Assembly (NCBI GenBank): GCA_014381545.1
Contig: JACNLL010000026.1
Coordinates: forward strand, 1 to 57,779
Origin: Candidatus Desulfaltia bathyphila
Lineage (GTDB): Bacteria; Desulfobacterota; Desulfobacteria; Desulfobacterales; ETH-SRB1
Reading direction: 5' to 3'
DNA: 57,779 nucleotides
The translations under genes and the position numbers were made by a program. Below the pieces are notes generated by a model. That model saw only the letters and a list, made by a program, of their open reading frames with translations. It had not been told where the DNA came from and did no database searches. Below, one piece after another: positions 48,711 through 57,779 of the stretch (the first letter of the stretch is position 1; the number at the start of each line of letters is the position of its first letter).

Positions 48711-49496
48711 TTAAACAGGCTTTGTGTCGTGCCTCTTTGTTTCGTGAGATTCGGTCTCTTTTTGTTTTATAAGTTTATGATACCTTATTGTAGTGATGGG
48801 ACCTGAGACGACATAGGCAAGGCCTAAAAGAAACAGAGCAATGGGCGGCTGAGCAGCAATAAAAATTAATATCAGTATCGCGGTGACCAGAACATTAAAA
48901 TTCATCTTTCTAAAAAGTTCCGGATTCTTTTTAAAGCTATTATATTTAATCGTACTAACCATCAAAAAGGCAAGCATGTAAAGCATTACAATAATTACCA
49001 CAGAATTTGCATTCCCTGCAATGTCAAATCTATTACAAAACAAGACAGTGGTTGCAGCCATGCCTGCTGCAGCCGGTATTGGAAGACCAATAAAATACTC
49101 GCCGCTGGTACTGCCCGTCTGTGTATTGAAACGGGCCAGCCTTAGCGCTCCGCACGTCATAAAAAGGAATGCGGCAAGCCAGCCGATCCTCCCAAGAGGT
49201 TTAAGCGCCCATAAGTAAATCATTAACCCGGGAGCAAGACCAAAGGATATAAGATCTGCAAGAGAATCGTATTCCACGCCGAATTTGCTTGCAGTCTTTG
49301 TAGCCCTGGCGATTTTACCGTCTAAAATATCAAATACAACCGCAATTATTATCGCTATAGCCGCTGCAAGATATTTGCCGTCTATAGCAGATATAATCGC
49401 ATAGAAACCGCAAAAAATATTAAGAGAAGTAAAGATATTCGGCAGAATATATATCCCTCGGCGAAAGTCCTTTTTTCTAATTTTTTTTCTTTTCAT
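48711..49496 (-). CDS. pssA: CDP-diacylglycerol--serine O-phosphatidyltransferase
   Basis: IYILPNIFTSLNIFCGFYAI; DILDGKIARATKTASKFGVEYDSLADLISFGLAPG (CDP-alcohol phosphotransferase motif). Confidence 0.94.
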   Translation of the reverse strand: MKRKKIRKKDFRRGIYILPNIFTSLNIFCGFYAIISAIDGKYLAAAIAIIIAVVFDILDGKIARATKTASKFGVEYDSLADLISFGLAPGLMIYLWALKPLGRIGWLAAFLFMTCGALRLARFNTQTGSTSGEYFIGLPIPAAAGMAATTVLFCNRFDIAGNANSVVIIVMLYMLAFLMVSTIKYNSFKKNPELFRKMNFNVLVTAILILIFIAAQPPIALFLLGLAYVVSGPITTIRYHKLIKQKETESHETKRHDTKPV

Positions 49497-50164
49497 GTTA
49501 GATATCCCAGTATTGATGTTCCTGCTTTTACCCTGTCTTCAATGCACACGTTTAACTTTGTGTCATCAGGCAAATAAACATCGAGCCGTGAGCCAAAGCA
49601 TATCATACCAAAACGCTGCCCACGGGCCATTTTATCGCCATCATGAACCTCGCAGATAATTCGCCTGGCAATCAGCCCTGCAATCTGGACAACACAATAT
49701 TTTTTCCCCTGGTTTGTTTTAATAAAAACCGCATTTCGTTCATTATCTGTTGATGCCTTGTTGAAATTTGCGGAAATAAATTTTCCTGGATAATAATTGA
49801 TCTTTTCGACCTTCCCTTCATGCGGAATGCGATTTACATGGACATTAAACACCGACATGAAGATGCTTATCTTAAGGCAACGACCTTCAAAATATGGATT
49901 GCTATTCTTGATGCACGCTTCAACAACCTTTCCATCTGCAGGCGAAACAACTGCGCTGTTCTTATTGGTGACAACCCGATCCGGATCTCTAAAAAAATAG
50001 CAGATAAAAATGGTAACTGCAAGCCCTGTCAAAGACAAAACAGTCAGTTCCAATAGAGCAAACACAGCGGTTATAAATGCTGAAGCTAAAATAAAAGGAT
50101 ACCCGGCTTTTGCCACAGAAAATGCTGTTTGCCCGGGTGGATCGGGCCGGGAAAAATTGTCCAT
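49493..50164 (-). CDS. psd: Phosphatidylserine decarboxylase
   Basis: FFRDPDRVV, VVSPADGKV, FMSVFNVHVNRIPHEG, FGMICFGSRLDVYLP (GS processing motif). Confidence 0.93.
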   Translation of the reverse strand: MDNFSRPDPPGQTAFSVAKAGYPFILASAFITAVFALLELTVLSLTGLAVTIFICYFFRDPDRVVTNKNSAVVSPADGKVVEACIKNSNPYFEGRCLKISIFMSVFNVHVNRIPHEGKVEKINYYPGKFISANFNKASTDNERNAVFIKTNQGKKYCVVQIAGLIARRIICEVHDGDKMARGQRFGMICFGSRLDVYLPDDTKLNVCIEDRVKAGTSILGYLT

Positions 50165-50194
50165 TTAATTATGTTATCATATTAAACAATAATG

Positions 50195-50884
50195 TCAACG
50201 AGAGCTTTCGCTGCTTAACTCTGCGTATGATTTTCGTATGTAAAAAGGCACAAAACTGCGGATATCATCTGTGTCATTGTTTTTAAATCTATCCATACTG
50301 ATATTTGCTATCGTCGAAGCCCGAATAGCGCTTTGACTGGGCAAGGCAAAATGTGCAAGAACTCCCAACTTATCTCTAATAAGCTTTTGATAAACAAATG
50401 CGCCGTCTCCAACAAATATACACGCTTCATTAATATCACAAACAGCTTCGCCGGGAGGCAGGACCTGCTCGTCAATTTCTTTTTTCAAAATACCCCCGTT
50501 AAATCTGTAACGTGAAAAATAGACCTCCCCCCTGCGGGCGTCTAAAAGAGGACAGATGAGATATTGAGAAAAAAAACACTGCCTGGCAAGCGCATCAAGG
50601 CTTGAAACACCTACCAGAGGTTTGCGGGTTGCCGCAGCCAGCCCCTTTATTGAACTTATTCCTATTCGAAGACCGGTGAAACTTCCAGGGCCTCTGGTTA
50701 CAGCAAATCCGTCCAGTTCGGAAACAATAATGCCCGATAATTTAATAGCGGCATTTATCATCTCCATTAAGTGTTTTGAATGTGTTTGTTCTCTGCACAG
50801 GGTAAGCTCGGCCAGCACGGATTCCTTATCAACTATCGCAACACTGCAACTTTTTACAGCTGTATCAACAGCGAGTATTTTCAT
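50195..50884 (-). CDS. tsaB: tRNA threonylcarbamoyladenosine biosynthesis protein TsaB
   Basis: [40 protein letters not shown]. Confidence 0.92.
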   Translation of the reverse strand: MKILAVDTAVKSCSVAIVDKESVLAELTLCREQTHSKHLMEMINAAIKLSGIIVSELDGFAVTRGPGSFTGLRIGISSIKGLAAATRKPLVGVSSLDALARQCFFSQYLICPLLDARRGEVYFSRYRFNGGILKKEIDEQVLPPGEAVCDINEACIFVGDGAFVYQKLIRDKLGVLAHFALPSQSAIRASTIANISMDRFKNNDTDDIRSFVPFYIRKSYAELSSESSR

Positions 50885-53283
50885 TTAGTTGTCCGTTGCT
50901 TTGATTTCTTTTTCTTTTCAATGGCTATACTAAGGACTTCATCCATACTGCTTACAGGAACGAATTTTATTTTTCGTCTTACATTCGCCGGAATCTCGGT
51001 TAAATCCTTTTTGTTCTTCTCAGGTAATATAACAGTATGAATTCCTGCCCTTAAAGCTCCAAGAGATTTTTCCTTCAAGCCCCCTACAGGAAGAACCCGC
51101 CCTCGAAGGGTAATCTCGCCCGTCATGGCAACATCTTTGCAAATCGGCTTATTGGTCATGGCGGAAATAAGGGCTGTAGCCATTGCAATGCCGGCAGACG
51201 GCCCATCTTTGGGTATAGCGCCGGCCGGAACATGGATATGCACATCATGATTTTCAAACAGGTTTTCCTTTATTTTATACAAACTAAGATTTGCCCTGGC
51301 ATAAGTAACGGCCGCACGAGCAGACTCCTGCATTACATCTCCAAGCTGTCCGGTTACAATCAAATCACCTTTTCCTCTAATCAAAGAGGCTTCCACATAC
51401 AGGACCTCACCGCCGGCCTGTGTCCAGGCAAGGCCTGTGGATAAGCCGACCTGACTGTTTTCCTGATCCATTTCAGGGAGATATTTCGGCACACCCATAT
51501 ATTTTTGCAGGTTGCTTTTTGTGATATTAAAAGGCTCTTTTTTTCCTTCGGCAATTTTGCGTGCCACTTTTCGACATAGGTTTCCTATCTCCCGTTCAAG
51601 GTTTCTTAAGCCTGCCTCTGATGTGTATTCTCTAATTAATTGCTGCAACGCCCCGGTGCTGATACTCATGGTTTTGGGATTTAAACCGTTTTCCTTTATC
51701 TGCCGCGGCAAAAGGTACTTTTGGGCAATGACCCTTTTTTCCTCTTCCATATATCCGGAAAGTGAAATAATCTCCATCCTGTCCAGAAGAGCTGAAGGAA
51801 TAGTATCTGTCAAGTTTGCTGTAAGTATAAATATAACATTTGAAAGATCAAAGGGCAGGTTAAGATAGTGATCGCTAAATCCAAAATTCTGCTCAGGATC
51901 AAAGGCTTCTAACAGAGCAGAGGAAGGATCCCCGCGAAAATCTGCTCCAAGCTTGTCGATCTCGTCCATCATAAAAACAGGATTCTTTGTGCCGCACTGT
52001 TTCAACCCCTGCAATATGCGTCCCGGCAAAGCCCCTATATATGTACGACGATGGCCCCTTATTTCTGCTTCATCACGTATGCCGCCCAAAGAAATGCGCA
52101 CAAATTTTCGTTTCATGGCATTAGCAATCGAACGCCCCATCGAGGTCTTTCCAACGCCCGGGGGGCCGACAAAGCAAAGAATCGGGCCTTTGCTCTCAGG
52201 GTTAAGCTTACGAACACTTAAATATTCCAGCACGCGATCCTTTACCTTGTCAAGAGCATAATGGTCCGCATCAAGCAGCTTTTTTGCGTTCTTTATATTG
52301 ATTACATCTTTGGTCGTTATGCTCCAGGGCATATCAACAAGCCAGTCCAGGTAGGTTCGTATTACCGAAGCCTCCGCAGAGTCGGGATGCATCTGTTCCA
52401 GTCTTTTTAACTGTCTTTTCGCCTCTTTCTCCGCCTCCTTTGACATCTTTGCTTTTTTGATCCTTTTTTTGTAGTCGGTTATCTCCTGTTTCCTTTCATC
52501 CTGCTCACCCAATTCCTTATGGATAGCTCTCATCTGCTCCCTTAAAAAATAATCTCGCTGATTTTTAGAAATTTCATCCCTGACATCAGACTGAATCTTG
52601 GCCTGGATGGATGAAAGCTCAACTTCACGGGAAAGCAGGTCGTTTGTTTTGTTGAGGCGCTTTACAGGATCGATATGTTCCAGCACTGTTTGCGACTCCT
52701 TTATTTTCAGCTTTAAATTGGATGCGACAAGATCGGCAAGCTTGCCGGGATCATTTATGCTTTCCAGAATACTGCTCACATCACCTGTTAATTCCCCGCG
52801 GAGCGCCAGGATTTTTTTGGAATAGTCCCGGACATTTCTCATCATAGCCTCAACTTCAAGGCTTATTTTTCTTACAGGATTTTCAGGAATAATTTCAATT
52901 TTTACAAGATACAAATCCTTCCTTTTTACATACCTTACAATCCGGGCTTTGGAAACTCCCTGCACAAGGGCCTTAACGCTGCCGTCAGGAAGCTTTAACA
53001 TGCGAAGGATACGGCTGACGGTTCCAACCCTGTAGATTTCACTGGGCTTGGGGGCCTCAACATTTGGATCCTTCTGGGTAACCAGCATTAAAAAACTGTC
53101 CTTTGTTACAGCCTCTTCTACAGCACGCACCGACTTTTCACGTCCAACAAAAAGAGGCAGCAACATATCGTTAAAAATCACTACATCACGAACAGGCATT
53201 AAAGGTAAAACAGCAGGTATGTCGGCATCCCTTACATTTCCGTCAATAATGCTGATAAGGTCATCTTTGTCAGATTCAGCCAT
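50881..53283 (-). CDS. lon: ATP-dependent protease Lon
   Basis: [70 protein letters not shown] catalytic Ser motif. Confidence 0.97.
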   Translation of the reverse strand: MAESDKDDLISIIDGNVRDADIPAVLPLMPVRDVVIFNDMLLPLFVGREKSVRAVEEAVTKDSFLMLVTQKDPNVEAPKPSEIYRVGTVSRILRMLKLPDGSVKALVQGVSKARIVRYVKRKDLYLVKIEIIPENPVRKISLEVEAMMRNVRDYSKKILALRGELTGDVSSILESINDPGKLADLVASNLKLKIKESQTVLEHIDPVKRLNKTNDLLSREVELSSIQAKIQSDVRDEISKNQRDYFLREQMRAIHKELGEQDERKQEITDYKKRIKKAKMSKEAEKEAKRQLKRLEQMHPDSAEASVIRTYLDWLVDMPWSITTKDVINIKNAKKLLDADHYALDKVKDRVLEYLSVRKLNPESKGPILCFVGPPGVGKTSMGRSIANAMKRKFVRISLGGIRDEAEIRGHRRTYIGALPGRILQGLKQCGTKNPVFMMDEIDKLGADFRGDPSSALLEAFDPEQNFGFSDHYLNLPFDLSNVIFILTANLTDTIPSALLDRMEIISLSGYMEEEKRVIAQKYLLPRQIKENGLNPKTMSISTGALQQLIREYTSEAGLRNLEREIGNLCRKVARKIAEGKKEPFNITKSNLQKYMGVPKYLPEMDQENSQVGLSTGLAWTQAGGEVLYVEASLIRGKGDLIVTGQLGDVMQESARAAVTYARANLSLYKIKENLFENHDVHIHVPAGAIPKDGPSAGIAMATALISAMTNKPICKDVAMTGEITLRGRVLPVGGLKEKSLGALRAGIHTVILPEKNKKDLTEIPANVRRKIKFVPVSSMDEVLSIAIEKKKKSKQRTTK

Positions 53284-53430
53284 AATTTCTCCTTATAATA
53301 TATTCCCCTTCATAACAGCCTAAAAAACCTTAAAGTTATTTACAGGCGAAGAATTTAAACTCAAAACTAATATTATAAAACATAATTTATCTTTGACAAT
53401 ATCAATCTTGATTTTTCAATGAAACATACT

Positions 53431-53598
53431 TATACCTAAATTAAGCGATTTTTTACTCGATCTGCACCAATCTCTTGCGCATCAGGGATTCGCAAAAATC
53501 CTCGACATATCCACGGGTATGCCTGTGGTTTTCGCAAACCCTTATGCATCAAGATCTCGGCACATATCTTCGCAATAAATCGCTCAACTTAGGTTATA
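53431..53598. repeat. 168-bp palindromic intergenic element
   Basis: TATACCTAAATTAAGCGATTTTTTAC ... AATAAATCGCTCAACTTAGGTTATA with internal CCACGGGTATGCCTGTGG centre. Confidence 0.82.
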
Positions 53599-53626
53599 AT
53601 ATTTAAAATTTTGATTGAGGAACAAA

Positions 53627-54403
53627 ATGTTCTCTTGCCTGGTCCAAATAATAATTTTTATATTCGGCATGTGTCTGGGAAGCTTTGTAAATGTGTGTAT
53701 ATACAGGCTGCCGGCCTCGAAATCAATCATTGATCCACTTCGTTCAATCTGTCCAAATTGCGGCAGTATAATACGATTCTACGACAATATTCCTGTTTTA
53801 AGCTATCTCCTGCTTAAAAGACGATGCCGCCATTGTAATAAGCCAATATCTTACCGTTATCCGCTTGTGGAAATTATGAGCGGCGTTTTTGCGCTCTGCA
53901 CATTTCTCAAGTTTGGGCCTACTCTCGAAGCACTTGTTTACTTTGCTTTCATTACAGCCCTGCTCGTAATAACCTTTATCGATATTAATCATAAGATCAT
54001 ACCGGATATAATAACTATTCCCGGCATACCTGCAGGCTTCCTGGCATCCTTTGCCCTCCCGTCAATAACATACAAGGAATCTCTGCTGGGACTTCTTGCC
54101 GGAGGAGGAACTCTCCTGTTGGTTGGGTGGATCTATTATCTAATTAAAAAGGCCGAGGGCATGGGAGGCGGAGACATAAAGCTCATGGCTATGATTGGAA
54201 TAATCGTTGGCTGGGAAGGTATACTCTTTACAATCTTTTTTTCATCTCTTATCGGAACTCTTGTCGGAATCACAATCATGCTGCGCACGAAAAAGGGAAT
54301 GAAAGTCGCCGTGCCATTCGGCCCGTTTCTATCTATAGGCGCTATCACCTATATCTTTTTTGGACCCGGTCTGACATCCTGGTATTTTAATTTACTCAGA
54401 TAG
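53627..54403 (+). CDS. Prepilin peptidase (type 4 leader peptidase)
   Basis: GSFVNVCIYRLPASKSI, CPNCG...CRHCNKPISYRYPLVEIMSG, GGGDIKLMAMIG; ATG preferred over upstream TTG. Confidence 0.93.
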   Translation: MFSCLVQIIIFIFGMCLGSFVNVCIYRLPASKSIIDPLRSICPNCGSIIRFYDNIPVLSYLLLKRRCRHCNKPISYRYPLVEIMSGVFALCTFLKFGPTLEALVYFAFITALLVITFIDINHKIIPDIITIPGIPAGFLASFALPSITYKESLLGLLAGGGTLLLVGWIYYLIKKAEGMGGGDIKLMAMIGIIVGWEGILFTIFFSSLIGTLVGITIMLRTKKGMKVAVPFGPFLSIGAITYIFFGPGLTSWYFNLLR

Positions 54404-54428
54404 GTTGCTACGACGTATTTATAGATAA

Positions 54429-55064
54429 TCATAGAAAAAAAGATGCATTTTGTTGCATCATTTCAAAGTCATTCTCAGTCAAACCAGCGCCGCAAACAAT
54501 GCGTTGCGCCATGCTTTTATCGATTAAATCACCAGGATCGTGCGCGTCAGTATTAATTACAAGCTTTGCGCCAATTTTACCGGCAAGCTTTGCAACATGT
54601 CCGTTGGTTAAAGAATGCCCCTTACGTGCCGATATCTCCAAAAAAATCCCTTTTTCTTTTGCTGTTAAAACCTCTTCTTCACTAATCAGACCCGGATGCG
54701 CAAGTATATCGATATCTGCTTCCAGAGCAGCCCTGTTGGTACCGGCAGCAACCGGTTCGACAATTGTTTCGCCATGAACGATGATGATCTTTGCACCCAG
54801 AGAACGCGCTTTTCTGACATTATTCGCTATCAAGGAAGGGTAAACATGTGTAATTTCTATGCCTGGAATGACCTTTATCTTTACGACTCTATTTAGCTCT
54901 TCCGCTATTGCGACTATCCTGGGAATTATAAGGTCGAGATTGGACAAATCACCATGGTCGGTAATCCCGATTCCTCTTAGCCCCGCAAATTCAGCGCGCC
55001 TGACAAGCTCGGACGGAATCAAAGCCCCATCGCTAAAAATTGAATGGGTATGAAGATCAATCAT
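54429..55064 (-). CDS. PHP-domain phosphoesterase (histidinol-phosphatase family)
   Basis: MIDLHTHSIFSDGALIPSELVRRA, GITDHGDL, DILAHPGLI, INTDAHDPGDL. Confidence 0.9.
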   Translation of the reverse strand: MIDLHTHSIFSDGALIPSELVRRAEFAGLRGIGITDHGDLSNLDLIIPRIVAIAEELNRVVKIKVIPGIEITHVYPSLIANNVRKARSLGAKIIIVHGETIVEPVAAGTNRAALEADIDILAHPGLISEEEVLTAKEKGIFLEISARKGHSLTNGHVAKLAGKIGAKLVINTDAHDPGDLIDKSMAQRIVCGAGLTENDFEMMQQNASFFL

Positions 55065-55120
55065 GATTTATTATCCTCTTAATCCTGTAATCCTATAATC
55101 CTATAATCCTTAATCCTTTT

Positions 55121-55618
55121 CTATACCTTATATTTGCCGAAATCTTCTGAAGAAAGTTGTTCAAGATATTCCGCCCATTTTTTTCCTTCTTCGCTTTTGT
55201 CCACGGCTTCTGCTTTAACATCTTTCTGCTTTGATTTAGCAATAACCTCGTCGTTGACATAAATAGGAGCGCTAAACCGCAAAGCAATGGCTATTGCGTC
55301 ACTCGGGCGGGCATCCACACTGAAATTTTTCTCTTTGGAAGCAAAATATATTCTGGCATAAAAGGTATTATCCTTTAAATCACATACCTCAACCTTTGGC
55401 ACATCAATATCAAGCATACTGGTAAAATTCTTGAAAAGATCATGTGTCATGGGACGATCGAACTTTATATTCTGTATACTCGAAGCTATGGAGGTTGCTT
55501 CGAGCAATCCAATCCATATTGGAATAACCCGGCCATCTTCCTCCGATTTTAAAATAATAATCGGTGTGTTTGATGTCGGATCCATAGTCAAGCCTGCTAT
55601 GCTTACCCTGTGCAGCAT
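55121..55618 (-). CDS. Bifunctional nuclease family (DUF151)
   Basis: PIIILKSEEDGRVIPIWIGLLEATSIA, DARPSDAIAIALRFSAPIYV. Confidence 0.92.
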   Translation of the reverse strand: MLHRVSIAGLTMDPTSNTPIIILKSEEDGRVIPIWIGLLEATSIASSIQNIKFDRPMTHDLFKNFTSMLDIDVPKVEVCDLKDNTFYARIYFASKEKNFSVDARPSDAIAIALRFSAPIYVNDEVIAKSKQKDVKAEAVDKSEEGKKWAEYLEQLSSEDFGKYKV

Positions 55619-55678
55619 AATCTTTTTTCTCCTTTCAACCCAGCAATTCTTTGATGAACTCCTGAAAAGTCAAATTCA

Positions 55679-57049
55679 TTAGGTCATAATCGGTATCCCC
55701 TGAAGAGAATGCGACAATGCTTTTTCAATCCTTACATTCATTATCTTGCCTGAAAAATTTTCATCACGAAAAGAAACATCATTGTTTGGAATAAAGTTTA
55801 CGATCTTGTTTGTTAATGTCCTTCCGGTCCATTGGATATTCTTGCTGTTTACATCAGTTTTAATCTGCTTTTTGCTTAGCCCTTCTACAAGTATTGATTG
55901 GGGCGATCCAACCAGAACTTCGTTCTTTTTTTTTGTATAATATTCCTGTGATTTCAATAATTCAATCAACCTGTCTTTCTTATCCTGTTCAGAAACCTTG
56001 TCGTGAAAAAGAGCTGAAGGTACATTTGGCCGATCGGAATACTTAAAGACAAATATATCATCATATTGCAGTGTTTTGATCAAGTCCAGCGTTTCATTAA
56101 AGTCATCCTCGGTCTCCCCTGGAAAACCTACAATAAAATCGGAAGTAATGGCTATTTCCGGACAAATATTTCGCAGTTTATCCACCTTTGCAAGATAATA
56201 ATCCCTGGAATATTTCCGGTTCATCCTTTTTAATACCCTGTCCGAGCCTGATTGTACAGGCAAATGTATATGACTACATAATTTATCAAGGTTTTTAAAG
56301 GCATAAATTAAATCATCTGAAAGATCCTTTGGGTGTGAAGTAGTAAATCTGATTCTTAAAAGACCGTCAATTTCATTAATAAGAGAGAGCAGTTCGGGGA
56401 ATGAACACAACCCTTCCTTCTTACCGAAACTGTTTACGTTCTGCCCAAGAAGGGTAACCTCTTTTATGCCGGATTCAACAAGGCCGCGGATCTCGCCAAC
56501 TATTTTCTCAGGGCTCCTGCTCGCCTCCCTGCCCCTCACAAAGGGAACCACACAGTATGTGCAATAATTATCACAGCCCTGCATTATGGTTACAAAGCTT
56601 GCAACCCTGCCCTTATCATCCATATCAGCGCTAAAAACAGATTCGTCTATTCCTTCCGGCATTTCAATGTCGACAATGCGGCATTTTTTAGCCTCTATCC
56701 GTTCAATCATACCCGGCAGGCGGCCAATGGCATGGGTCCCGAAAACAAGGTCAAGGTACGGCACACGTTCCAGCATATTAAGCCCTTCCTGTTGCGCCAC
56801 ACATCCACCAACCCCTAAAATAAGATCAGGTTTTTTTCTTTTAAGGCGCGCAAGACGGCCTAAAAAGCTGAACACTTTCTGCTCCGCCTTTTCCCTGATA
56901 GCGCATGTATTAACAATAATCAGGTCGGCAATCTCAGGGGATGAGGTCATTTTATATTGTAATGGTTTTAATACCTTTGAAATCTGTTCGGAGTCATAAA
57001 CATTCATCTGACATCCGATGGTATTAATATATAAGTATTTAGTATTCAT
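55679..57049 (-). CDS. miaB: tRNA-2-methylthio-N6-dimethylallyladenosine synthase MiaB
   Basis: INTIGCQMNVYDSEQ, GVGGCVAQQEG, IMQGCDNYCTYCVVPFVRGREASR radical-SAM motif. Confidence 0.95.
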   Translation of the reverse strand: MNTKYLYINTIGCQMNVYDSEQISKVLKPLQYKMTSSPEIADLIIVNTCAIREKAEQKVFSFLGRLARLKRKKPDLILGVGGCVAQQEGLNMLERVPYLDLVFGTHAIGRLPGMIERIEAKKCRIVDIEMPEGIDESVFSADMDDKGRVASFVTIMQGCDNYCTYCVVPFVRGREASRSPEKIVGEIRGLVESGIKEVTLLGQNVNSFGKKEGLCSFPELLSLINEIDGLLRIRFTTSHPKDLSDDLIYAFKNLDKLCSHIHLPVQSGSDRVLKRMNRKYSRDYYLAKVDKLRNICPEIAITSDFIVGFPGETEDDFNETLDLIKTLQYDDIFVFKYSDRPNVPSALFHDKVSEQDKKDRLIELLKSQEYYTKKKNEVLVGSPQSILVEGLSKKQIKTDVNSKNIQWTGRTLTNKIVNFIPNNDVSFRDENFSGKIMNVRIEKALSHSLQGIPIMT

Positions 57050-57477
57050 CAATCCTTTTTAGATATCTTCTCACGAATAGTGATCCTTTTTATATCCTGC
57101 ATCTCTATTCTGATATCTGCAAATGAAGCTACGCCATAGCAGGGTTTTTTCTTGTCCACAACAAGCTCGACGACCTTCCCGTCTTTTAAATTCACCTTTG
57201 CATTAACATCCTTATCCTGTAATAGAAAAAAAACAGAGTTTATCTTGTCAAAGTCGATAGATATTTCAACCCTGCCCAGTTTACCTGTAAGACAGGTCAG
57301 CCCGTCACAGGAAAATTTCTCAAGCTCAATCGACACGTCAGACTGGTCTATAAGAGTTACCGAGTAGTTTTCTTCGGGCTCAGGCACAGTTATAGCGTCC
57401 CCTTCTCCCATACCTCCCATTCCAAGCGCACAAAAAGATATTATCACCACGAGGCTAAAATAGAATCCTTTTTTCAT
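57049..57477 (-). CDS. Secreted protein of unknown function
   Basis: GGAGG before ATG at 57477; signal peptide MKKGFYFSLVVIISFCALGMGG; overlaps miaB start. Confidence 0.65.
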   Translation of the reverse strand: MKKGFYFSLVVIISFCALGMGGMGEGDAITVPEPEENYSVTLIDQSDVSIELEKFSCDGLTCLTGKLGRVEISIDFDKINSVFFLLQDKDVNAKVNLKDGKVVELVVDKKKPCYGVASFADIRIEMQDIKRITIREKISKKD

Positions 57478-57552
57478 AACACCTCCCCCCTCGATTTTGC
57501 AAAATTTATAATCTCTCTCCCTGATCCCTAACACTTAACACCTAACTGGTAA

Positions 57553-57599
57553 GTGCCACAACATCGTGGACTGCGAGATGTGCCACGACATCGTGGACT
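57553..57599. repeat. Two direct copies of GTGCCACRACATCGTGGACT, each containing a palindrome
   Basis: Copies at 57553-57572 and 57580-57599; core CCACGAcaTCGTGG. Confidence 0.85.
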
Positions 57600-57675
57600 T
57601 TTATTAATAGTTCTTTGACAATCGAATAGCTATCACGTTTATGCTCATGGGCACCTATTAACTCAGGAGGTGTTC

Positions 57676-57779
57676 ATGGAAAATAAAATAAAACAGCAAC
57701 GGTTACTGGCAGTACAACGATTCAGGAACGGAGAGAGTCCTAATACAATCTGTGCCTCACTCGGCAAGTCCAAGGCTTG
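57676..57779 (+). CDS. N-terminal HTH region of a transposase/integrase-like protein (runs off window)
   Basis: MENKIKQQRLLAVQRFRNGESPNTICASLGKSKA after AGGAGG; open to window end. Confidence 0.55.
   Translation, partial: MENKIKQQRLLAVQRFRNGESPNTICASLGKSKA

Noticed and set aside
1-57779. rRNA or tRNA genes
   Set aside because: None recognised by eye in the intergenic regions; a tRNAscan/Infernal run would be needed to be certain.

Overview
The window looks like a chromosomal segment of an anaerobic, probably sulfate-reducing Desulfobacterota-type bacterium. That placement is inferred from gene content only. The core, about 17.5-45 kb, is an almost complete Wood-Ljungdahl (reductive acetyl-CoA) locus: RACo-like ASKHA protein, CBS protein, CooC-like ATPase, fhs, folD, cooS/acsA, a 1008-aa double-module HdrA, panB, a DUF2520 protein, MvhD, HdrC-like, a second MvhD, metV, metF, acsD, acsB, acsC, acsE, a 2Fe-2S/GltD/FdhA fusion formate dehydrogenase and folE2. 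The flanks carry ordinary housekeeping genes: PiT permease, two MscS channels, ppsA, a BtuFCD-like ABC system, a split purH, ttcA, rpoZ, greA, asd, leuB, pssA, psd, tsaB, lon, a prepilin peptidase, a DUF151 nuclease and miaB. There is also a decayed trehalose/maltose-phosphorylase remnant and the start of a transposase-like ORF at the right edge. The most notable points are: (i) a MetVF-HdrA-MvhD-HdrC module with two MvhD proteins, no separate HdrB, and panB-DUF2520 inserted; (ii) a one-polypeptide FAD/NAD(P)-type plus molybdopterin formate dehydrogenase; (iii) different inverted-repeat elements in four intergenic gaps of the Wood-Ljungdahl cluster; (iv) palindromic elements sharing a TTGATGNNNTCGTAAAAAGTC terminus; and (v) a 12-unit heptanucleotide array filling the ttcA-folE2 gap. 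No clearly novel defence or mobile system was found. All product calls come from reading the translated ORFs, with no database search.
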